Below are positions 54,911-64,000 of a stretch of 64,000 bases of DNA, in pieces. Positions within the stretch are counted from its first letter, which is position 1, and every line of letters begins with the position of its first letter. The DNA comes from Sthenelais limicola (lineage: Eukaryota; Annelida; Polychaeta; Phyllodocida; Sigalionidae). Below the pieces are notes generated by a model that ran no database searches, was not told the origin of the DNA, and saw only the letters and a list, made by a program, of their open reading frames with translations. The stretch spans positions 55,610,966-55,674,965 of the forward strand of contig OW804094.1 in assembly GCA_942159475.1 (NCBI GenBank), written 5' to 3'. Made by a program: the position numbers and the translations under genes.

Positions 54911-57640
54911 AAACTAAAACAAAAGAAAACTTTCCCTAGACATTATTGATATGACCATTTTATGCATGGTTACACGTGTGCTTTGGACAGAATATATATA
55001 TTTTTTTATGTATGTGACCATATGTGGGAATAATATTGAACAGATCTGACAATAATCAGATGCGAATGATAAATTTTAAGGCAGAGATACACAACACATT
55101 CTTAATACATTTGACCTATCTCGCAGGAACAAATCTAATGAGTCTGCTATCATCCGGTCTTCTTATCCAATACATCTGGAGATGAAAGAGTAATATAGTT
55201 CATACAAGGGAATTTGTTGATTAAGCGATGAATGTTTTGCCACCAAATCCCAGCTTGGAAGGAGTAATAAAATAATGTCAATTCAAAATTATCTATCATA
55301 AGTCCTTGACATATTGACAGTATCGATTAGGGACGAATGATGAAGAGAAGGCGGAGAAGCAGTAGATGGAAGTGTCGCCCACGTAGGGTCTACATCATAC
55401 ACCATTCCCCTCCCCCTACCCACGTGGCCAACTGAGAAAGGGTGGCTAGCCCGGGTGCAATGGACACGCTTCTGACCATGGTGTCGCCTCAACTATACGC
55501 TATACACTGGAGAGCAGCAGCAGGCGCAGCAGCAGAAGCAAGAGCAGGAGGGGAGGTGGAGGAAAATCTGTTTAAAGATTATACCCGTTAGGTTTTATAT
55601 GATCGAACAGAGCACATCCAGAAATGAAACTACCACCAACTCCAAGAGAGGGAAAATGGAGGGCAAGACAGAACCTAACAGGTAGGTATTAAGCCATTTA
55701 ACTTATATATTCACAATTTTCCTTGGCAAGAGGCTGGTTGAAACAGACGTAAGGGAGTTCACACATACATTCATCTTAATTTCTTTGTAATTATACATTT
55801 CTTTAGAATTTAGAGTTGTGCAGATTCTTTCTGGAGTCACCATATTTCCAAATCTATGTTTAATCTGTCGTTGGCAAACAATTTAAAGTAATCTAAATTT
55901 ACAACATCAGATCTTGACGCTTTGGAATTTTTAGAATTTGAAAAATGGCACAATGTGAAAAGGTGGATAAATATTCTCGAGGGAATGATATGCACATGAT
56001 ACTTTCAATTTTAATTTGACCTGATCTACGATACGAAAAGGTTTTGAGAATACCAAAGTCTTTGAATATGTAGTAAAAGATCCTTCTTATTGCACCATTT
56101 ACAGCTGATGGTTCAGGAATTATTGATACCATAAATGTGGGTCCGCAGTTTATTCCAAATAGCCTAGATTATGCCAATAAAAGCAGTTGACAAATGTATC
56201 TAGGGTGGAATGACTGAATAAATGAAGCTGTTAAATGTTTGGAGAACGGTGGGAGCCCAATATTTTGTCAATAGTCGGTTATTCAGTACTCAATCGTATC
56301 CTTTTTTCTTCAACGCAATATTTCTTCGTTATATTTTATATTTTTTCCCCCGGATTTTCAATTTTCTCCACGAACTCTCCCTCCTTAACATTTTTCGATG
56401 TCGACGAAAAAAAGAAACTGCTTTAACGACTCTGTAGATCAAGTTCAATATATTCTTCCATTTCTGTAAGTAAGTTTCTCCACAATTTTGGGATTTGTTT
56501 CCCCAGAACCGTGCTATTGTATTCTAAAACGCTCATCCTCATTTTAATTTCACCGATAGAGACTTGCAACACAATAGCAACGCAAACAGAATATAATTTT
56601 TAACACTCAAGCAGAGCCAGTTTAAGTACACCTCTTCCTTCTCACCTCCTACAAAGTCAGGCACATTGCGTTCATTTATATCTTCTACTCAATATTTGGG
56701 TCACTATTCTAAATTCTCCAACCTCGGAGACTTCAGGTAAAGGCTAACAGCAATATGTCCCGGTCCCTCCACCCCACTTCTAAAAGAAATAATATCCTTT
56801 CAACCCTTTCCATTCTGTTTCCCTGCATGCTTAGCCAACATTTTAAAATCCCTTGTCCGAGAAGATTTTTGGGGGCTTTTATTTTCTTTGGGTATTCACT
56901 TGTGTTCATCTCTAGTTAGTATGGTTATAATGCCACGCTTCTCTTCTTATATATATATGGATCAGATGATCCCCATCCACAAGCGGATTTGTGTGTGTGT
57001 GGTTGGAAGGGGGGGGGGGAGCCCGATATTCCGATATTCTGCATGATAAATTCTTTTTGGCAAGGCCAAAACTATTCTCGTTAATGCTATTGCCATTTCA
57101 CCTTTGTTCCATTTATCATTTTTGACGTAGGCAGTTCTATTAATTTTACCTCTAAAACCTTGTTAAAGAGAGAGAGAGGCCATCATCCCCCATGGCGAAT
57201 GGGAATAATCCTATACAGCTGTGGGTTCAAGCTATCAAAACAATTTACTCAATCACATTCCCACCAACTTGGCGCATATAATTGGTTCCAAATCCCATAA
57301 ATCCTGTGTTTGAGGTTATATTACAGAAGAAATGATAAACTCAGAATAATTGTTCACATTGAGTGATGTTGTAGTGTTATGAAAGTACCTAAAGCCGCAT
57401 TTCCATGCATGTCAGACTATAGTTTCCGAGTAGGGCATTGATATTAATATAATTATTATACCTGCTATTTTCATACTTCAATAAGAGATGTTCTTCACTT
57501 CAATAAGAGATATTTTCAAATTCATACCAAATCACAAAATTCCAATATCAGATCCTAATGCGTGAGGGGCTTAGATTCAATTTTGTATAATGTGGTGGTG
57601 TTGTTTGGTCTACTTCATGCGAGCTGACCTCCAAATTTTG
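54911..57640. other. Unassigned intergenic DNA
   Basis: No supported gene. Minor features: an AGCAGC/GCAGAAGCA triplet-rich stretch near 55,510-55,550 in locally GC-richer DNA (55,330-55,570), and (TG)n and G-run at ~56,990-57,020. The GC-richer segment could hide a first exon or promoter, but nothing proves it. Confidence 0.4.
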
Positions 57641-57644
57641 CCCC

Positions 57645-57835
57645 CCCCCCCTTGTTGCAGCACTATCCCTCTCCCACTCCCCCTCCTCACCCTACCTTGA
57701 TATATCTCTCTCTCTTTCTCTCCCTGTCTATTTCCATCTCTCTCACTCTTCCCCTCACACTCTCATCGCTGTCCTCCTCTCCCTGCTCCTGTTTCCCCTC
57801 TCCCCATCCTACTCTCCTTCCCATTGCCCCCACCA
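57645..57835. repeat. Pyrimidine-rich tract
   Basis: C-run at 57,641 followed by CTCTCTCT/TCCCTC DNA, ending in a (CAC)n segment near 57,828-57,841. Confidence 0.85.
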
Positions 57836-57999
57836 CCACCACGAGCTTTGTTGTATGAAATACGCCATATAGCATTTAAAGATTTCAACTCATTCATTAA
57901 TTTATAAATATAGGAATACATCACATATTTCCTTTAAGGCACAACTGACGATAACAGATAGTAGTCAGCAGATTTGGTTTATAGTATTCTTTTCTTATA

Positions 58000-58130
58000 C
58001 AGAAGCAAGAGATTTTCACCTTACATTATATTTGTTATATGCAAGAAAAAACTCAACTTTTCATGAACACCCAAAATGCTTAAAAAGCTTAAAATGTGTC
58101 CAAGTTTAAGGTGAAAATCTCTTGCTTCTG
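58000..58130. repeat. 131-bp hairpin with perfect 24-bp arms
   Basis: Arm one at 58000-58023 (CAGAAGCAAGAGATTTTCAC then CTTA) is exactly complementary to arm two at 58107-58130, with 83 bp between. Beyond the arms there is no further pairing and no obvious target duplication. Could be a tiny MITE or an RNA hairpin. Confidence 0.85.
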
Positions 58131-61100
58131 GGGCCCAGATCTCACGCCTTATGGATTGGGATCAGCTGGATTGACGCACAAAGTGAATATACCCTCCCTT
58201 TTCAGCAAGAAATTTTAAGGCCATTAAGGCCTAGTATATATCCAGATGAAGATAAAGACCTCATCAAAATATAAAGATTTATTTAGACTCAAAGAGGTAT
58301 GGTAGCATAGGCATTATAAGTGTGCTTGGTTTCCTGATAACATAATTATTGGGTTTGTGTGAAATGTTCCGATTCTATTATACTATTGGAGGGTAATGCA
58401 AAGTCGCCCTCAATGCTTCCCTCCTCCCCCCTCCGCCCAAAATCCCCCCCCCCCAATATTTTATCTGTTCCGCCGCGCCTGTGATCGATGGTTCGCCAAC
58501 CGCTCGCAGACGCAATAACGTAACGTTGTAAATGTATGCAACGTACGCGCATTGGAAGTCTGCGTCCTTGACAACGCTTTTCCCCGCGCTAATAGGTGTG
58601 TGCTCGGGTGGGGGAGGCGTAATTGCAGGATATATCTTAGAACGGTTTAACTTGTTATTATAATAAAAAGAATTAAATATTTCGAAATAATGAATACAAA
58701 AAAGGCAATAAGTGGATCAAGCCTAGATGCCTTCATAGGCTATAAAATAATTTGAATAAACAAATAAGAAGTATAGGAAATAATGAACAGAATTGATGAC
58801 ATCATTTCAAAAGTGCACTGTGAAAAGCAGTTGCAGTTCGAGAGAGCAACTTAATCCATTGGCGTTCCTGTCACCAGCGGTGAGAACAAATGTTTGAAAT
58901 CTAAATAGATGTGAATGTGTATTATCATAAACTATGAATTATTATTATCATTATTATTAACATTTAGATTCCTCTTTCGGTTCTTCATGATTGTTATCTG
59001 ATACAGGATCAGCATGCATGAATGGTAGTAGGCCTAATGGGCATTGTATTATTATACACGTGCTCCGAGTTTCCAATTAATACGTATTCGTCTCGTAACA
59101 TTTTGTTATAGGAGTAGAAAATGAAGCGGGTTTACCAACGATAGTAGTACACGAAAATGGTAACATAGTACTGGGTAGTTTTCCCAGTTATTATCAAGGG
59201 ATTTTCCATATGTATACCTACATAGCCGGCCATTTAATAAAATGCTCTTTTGTATATTAGGCAATCTGAATATCAAACTGAACTTGGTATTTGGGACTAC
59301 TTTCTAGCAACATGGATAAACTTTTGCCGTATGAAGTCCACGCAGATTCCGACCGAGATTTTTAGTTTTAGGAAGTTTTAACAAAAAGATAATACTGTCT
59401 GTTGTTTTATTTACTCTCAACTTGTATGCCTCTGCGTCTCGACCAATCAGCGCACGTAGAAATTCGGTGACCGCATTCCTGCAGACCAAAGTCTCGAATG
59501 GAGTCTCGCATGCCCGAGACATCCGGGCGATAATTGAGACAATTTCTGATACTCTCCGCTTTACTCTGCTGGCCAAACACAAAAGATGGACGGGTGGGCG
59601 CGGGCCAATAGAATTCTGATATCTAGAGCTGGTTTCGACGTTTGTCCTCGTACATGTCTTGGCTCGGATTCTATATTTAGAATGAGGGTAAACAAATCAT
59701 CTATGATCTAAATCTGCGGCACAGCTGATCAGAAATAGGCTAATGAATGGATGCCAAATGCTAGATCAGAAGTGCTTACACAGACAAAAAATTTAAATGC
59801 CTCATTTCAAAGTATGCTAAAAGTTTGGTTGGCATCAAGTGACTATTGCAATCTAACATAGTAGTTAAATAAGCAGATAGCCATTTGTTTTCCCTTTTTC
59901 TCCCAATGTTAGGCCTATTTGTTCCGTTCTTTTCCGACATATTTAAAAGTCATTTGACCAAAATTTTGGATGATTCTGTCCGGTTGTTTTTATAATTTAT
60001 GAGTTAATTTGCCAAGACTTTTGGTGTAATAGCTGAAAATGCAGGTTTAATAATTCATCTTCATAGTTCATCTAAAAATAGATGTCTTAAGGGAATCAAA
60101 AAAGAACATATCAAGGCACTCTTGGAAGAACTATGAAAAGAAAGGACCTTTTTCTATATCATGTAACTATTATAAATCAGAAATAAAAACACTTCTATAT
60201 ATATAATAAGGGCCTGGATAAGAGCCGAGAAAAGACGAACCTTGGAATGTCTAATTAAAAGAGTGTTGTTCATATTAGATATGAATATATATATAAAGGA
60301 TGCCATTCTATACCAACTGAATTAATCAATATCCGACGCGGAAAATACATGTCTCTATCTCTATTAACTGAGCCCGGATAACCTTCTAAATTTAATTGTT
60401 CTTAGATATTAACTTTATTAGATTTGAGGCTTCGAATCCTCGGCGTAATTATTTCATTGTTAAAATGTAGGTACCTTTAGGATAGGTGCATTAACTTTGA
60501 TATAACATTAAATACAAAGTGTGTAGTGTTTCATTAAACGAATAAATTGTATCGTTTGTTAACTTCACTATTCAGACGTAGCTCTTACATATCTATCAAT
60601 CAATCAATCTGTCTCCCTGTCTGTCTCCTACATAATTTCCATTCTCACATTCATTCTTTCTTCTTTCATTATCATTCTATATGGATCTTGATTTCTTGAT
60701 TACATCTGCAATATGTGATAATGTAACAGTACATTCCTACAAACTGCCATTAATGACTTTAAGGTTAATATGACATCAGTTAAGAAGCACTGAATAGAAA
60801 TACCAATAACCAACAGCTGGTAGCATTAAGTTATGATTGTGTTTACCCAAGTTTCAGGTTGGGATTTGCTTCATTGTCACCCTCGGTTTCTGGATGGATA
60901 CACTCTGGCAGCTACAAACCGGAAGTGGCTTCTGCGGCCCTAGAATTTGTTGTAGTTACTTATCCCACCCACGCCATGGCGGGATCAATTAAATGCACAG
61001 AAATGACGAGTCATAGGGCGTGGCAACGGGTAGCAGCAATGGAGGGATAGGGAAACTCGGGGAGTGCGTGTAGGAGGGAGGAGAGAACGGTTCATTTTAT

Positions 61101-62150
61101 ATGCTTCATCCCAAGGGGAAACTGATAACATTTTCATTGAGGTCATTGCTGAAACTAGGAATAAAGGACTGAAGGATCAAAATCTGTCCATGCCTGCGTA
61201 TCTTCAGTGATTATGTCGGCACTGGCGGGTAGTGATATTGGGGTCAAACCATAACTGACCTTTGGCTATAATTCCTATTGTACGGTGGGGTTGTGTTCAG
61301 TCACCCATTGCCACTATCGTAGATTACAAATTTCATCGCATCCACCGAAATAGCATGGCACCATTCTGTGACAGATGGGCTGCGGCGCCAACACTTTATG
61401 GTGAACCGAGTAAAAATAGTAGTTGCAGTATAATTTTAGCTGCGCTGTTCGATTTCTCGCGTCTGCAACCGCACTTTTTTTTCTGAGCGTATGCAATGGT
61501 CTCCAATTTAATTCGTGGACAATTTTTTATATCCCTGAGAGTATCTTCTTATTAATGATTATCAACACCAGTGTTATTGGCAGTATAATTAATGCACCAA
61601 TATTTATTTAATTAAAAGGTGTGATAACTGAATTACGGATACTGTATCGGAGACGATAGGCCTACATGGCGCTCACAAATATGTCTGTAGAAGATGTTCC
61701 TCTGACATGCTTAACTAACTCTATAGACAACTATATGTATAAAAGGTACGTTACATCAAAACTCTTCAGCTCTCATTATAGAACTTTGAATAATGCACTC
61801 ATGATGATGGTATAGGCCTATGTGTATGTATGTGAATAAACAGAATAAATTAGCATATAATTATATAACATATATAGATCTTATGACATGATGCCAAGAT
61901 TTACCTCTCTCTGCAATGCAATGTAATAATCTTGTATAAGAAATGGATTTTAAGCAAGCCTACATCATTATTACGTTTATGATTAATTGTATAATGGCTC
62001 CTATATTGTAATGGTTAATTGCTTAGGACAGCATAAAAGATGGCTACTGCGTGACGCTGTACACTGTCTTTATTATACTTTTAGGAAGGTCAATTTTACT
62101 CATCCCACCACCCTAAACTTACGCTATAAACATTTGAAAAAGGGGCTTAT
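58131..62150. other. Unassigned intergenic DNA
   Basis: No gene supported. A C-run sits at ~58,446. A CpG-containing segment at 58,460-58,610 and another at 59,410-59,640 are GC-richer than their surroundings and might be promoter-like, but no exon could be tied to them. Short ATG-started frames (59304-59619, 60859-61050) show no domain. Confidence 0.4.
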
Positions 62151-62154
62151 TACT

Positions 62155-63455
62155 TCTCATCAATGGGTGCATTGCACTATATACGATTCTGTGTTAAACC
62201 ACTCTTAGAGGCCTCGTAACTCCCTCTTAGCAAAATGTGCATTGCACTATATACGATTTTACTCTCAGAGTACTCTCAGAGGCCTCGTAAAGTTAAGAAT
62301 TTATGAGCACCAAAACAGGTGTGGATAAAGCCCTCTTAGCGTATCTTAGCACATATTGGTCAGACCTGACTGTTGAAAAAGCTTGCGGGACTGGGATTCG
62401 AACTCATGTACCCCAGATCAACTAAAATTGTATCATTTTTAACAATGATAGCTATGCAATTAATATTTATGATCCATCCCACTCTTCATAAATGTAAGAG
62501 GGGCGTGGCATGCATTTATGCTCTGTCATTTATTTATCAGCCCCCAACCCCAATCCTCTCCCTCCTCTCTCTCTGCTCGCTCTGTCTCTCTCATTCCCTC
62601 ACTCTCCCCCACTCTCCTCTCTTTCTCATCTTTCCCCTCGCCCCCCCCCCTGTCTCTCTCCCTCCTCTCTCCCCTCTCTTTCTCCCTTTTTCATTCCTTA
62701 TGAATGTGATGTGTTTCGGAAAGATGTGTCACAAGAGCAAAGTGGATATTTTTCAAAGTTATTTAGGATACCTTTGTTGCAATATTCTCATTTTGGGGGA
62801 GTTTAGCACATTAGTTCATATCAATGCATTTGCCAAATCTCAAGACAGTGTATTAAATATATCCTTGCCTTACAAACCTATTTCTCCTCTCTTTCCCCGC
62901 CCACTCACTACAAATTCAACACCCTCCCTACACCCCACAATCTTGTTTATATTTATATGAGGCAGAGGGATCGACTTGTTTATACTTATATAGCCACAAC
63001 AGCAGAAACGATCATGGGGCTGACTTGATTGATATATGATTGCCACCAAGCTGTGGATAATTGAATTTTCGGTGTTTGCTGAACACCCATTCAAAACGTG
63101 TGCATTATGATGGTGCTATGTTGTATTTATATCTTTAGGTGTAAGCTTTTTGTCACTGTTTAAGTCACATTATGTCTTCTAAACCTCTCAATTACAAAAG
63201 AAAACTATACAGCAAAGAGACGTTGTTTGCTTTGGAAGGTGTATCATGACATGTTCTCCCCTCTAGACCCTCGTAAGTCCGTCTTAAGTCCCTCGTAAGG
63301 TCTTGGTAAGACACGACTAAGAGGCCTCTAAGATTCTATTCTGCAATGCACATTCGTCATATCTTAAAGACCTCTTAGTCGTAACTTTAAGAGGGTGTTA
63401 CGAGGCCTTTAAGATACGATTTTATCATGTATAGTGCAATGCACCCAATGACGAA
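62155..63455. mobile_element. ~1.3-kb TIR element with repeated GGCCTCGTAA-type motif
   Basis: TGGGTGCATTGCACTATA at 62164-62181 is mirrored at 63430-63447. The pairing weakens outward (TCATCAA/TCGTCAT), so exact ends and target site are unclear. Just inside both ends run repeated motifs: CTCTTAGAGGCCTCGTAA and CTCTCAGAGGCCTCGTAA on the left; CTAAGAGGCCTCTAAGA, GACCTCTTAGTCGTAA and GTTACGAGGCCTTTAAGA on the right. The middle has a pyrimidine tract (62,540-62,695) and a segment at 62,701-62,800 resembling 33,547-33,650. No transposase. Confidence 0.6.
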
Positions 63456-64000
63456 CAATTGGTAAAATGTGTAGCCCAGAAAGGTCCATCAAAAATAAAA
63501 ATTCTTATCTGGTCTCTCGAAACTTGGGCATGATCCTTGAAGCGTGTTGAACTTGTCCCTGAGTGCGAATGTCCACCGTGTTAAACATTGTTATCCTTCA
63601 TTAGATTTTAGATGTGTTATAATTGTAGAAATTCCTTAATTCTAGTTTTACAACTGCCTTACAGGTAAGATTAATCACTTTGTTTATAAGTGATTTATCT
63701 TGAATAACAATTGCAATTTTAAGTGGATGTATTTCCTCTGGCACTTCACTATCCTTAAAACAACTGATTTGACGAAAACGACGGGACAAGACTATCTCTG
63801 TGAAATGGTTAAGAAATGGTCTACAATTGCAACGATAATAAGCTATTAGAAACAACATAACGAAGTTCTACTACATGTCTAGATGAACAATTTAAGTATA
63901 AGCGAAATTCAATGAGAAAGAGCATATACAGATATGAATAGAAGTAGTGGCGTCTCTAGGGGTAAGGCTTTAATTCAAATCGATAAGATCAATTGAGTTC
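63456..64000. other. Unassigned DNA at the window end
   Basis: AT-rich, with an 85-codon - strand frame (63601-63858) showing no domain. Nothing further recognised. Confidence 0.4.

Noticed and set aside
60859..61050. Possible exon after AAGTTTCAG
   Set aside because: Composition is ordinary, neither frame resembles a known domain and no donor partner could be found.

Overview
This window looks like a stretch of a metazoan nuclear genome, AT-rich and heavily loaded with transposable elements. I infer a marine invertebrate, perhaps an echinoderm or another invertebrate deuterostome, from split genes with GT-AG introns, DIRS-order elements, short-LTR Ty3/Gypsy elements and many TIR elements. 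The species cannot be fixed from sequence alone. There are no bacterial features, no CRISPR and no rRNA, and I saw no convincing tRNA.

1-23,600: one recognisable host gene, the WDR54 (WD repeat protein 54) orthologue on the + strand. Six exons between 2,680 and 19,594 join in phase and encode the C-terminal ~208 residues and the stop. The N-terminal exons were not found. Its introns hold repeats: a decayed Gypsy integrase-LTR-gag fragment (4.3-5.5 kb), a TTAA-flanked TIR element (6.3-8.8 kb), a small hAT-like MITE (9.3 kb), an LTR relic (12 kb) and a 267-bp tandem duplication (14.6-15.1 kb). Several repeat families have a partner copy elsewhere in the window.

23,570-26,156: up to three TIR elements packed side by side, sharing CCCACAC-type ends and dense in a GCCGATT-like motif.

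26,642-34,869: a DIRS-order (PAT/Ngaro-like) tyrosine-recombinase retroelement with gag, RT-RNase H and YR. It has diagnostic split direct repeats (A1-ORFs-B1-A2-B2). A 3,060-bp TIR element with no coding capacity sits inside B2. It is built from repeated inverted copies of one ~14-bp motif.

37,350-52,534: a second DIRS element, on the - strand, split by nested insertions. A 75-bp retroposon tail sits in its gag and a 1,465-bp TIR element in its RT. A CR1/L2-like LINE sits in its YR gene, and a complete Ty3/Gypsy element with identical 140-bp LTRs sits inside the LINE. Each junction can be placed from target-site duplications; for the RT and YR insertions, removing the insert also restores the host reading frame. 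The LINE ORF1 protein ends in a NADAR (YbiA-like) domain, the most unusual coding feature here. An SGNH-hydrolase-like start follows it.

52,535-64,000: an exon-like open segment (52.9 kb), an L1/Tx1-like RT fragment, a second copy of the 12-kb LTR family, a hairpin with perfect 24-bp arms (58.0 kb), and a ~1.3-kb TIR element (62.2-63.4 kb). Long stretches hold nothing I can name.
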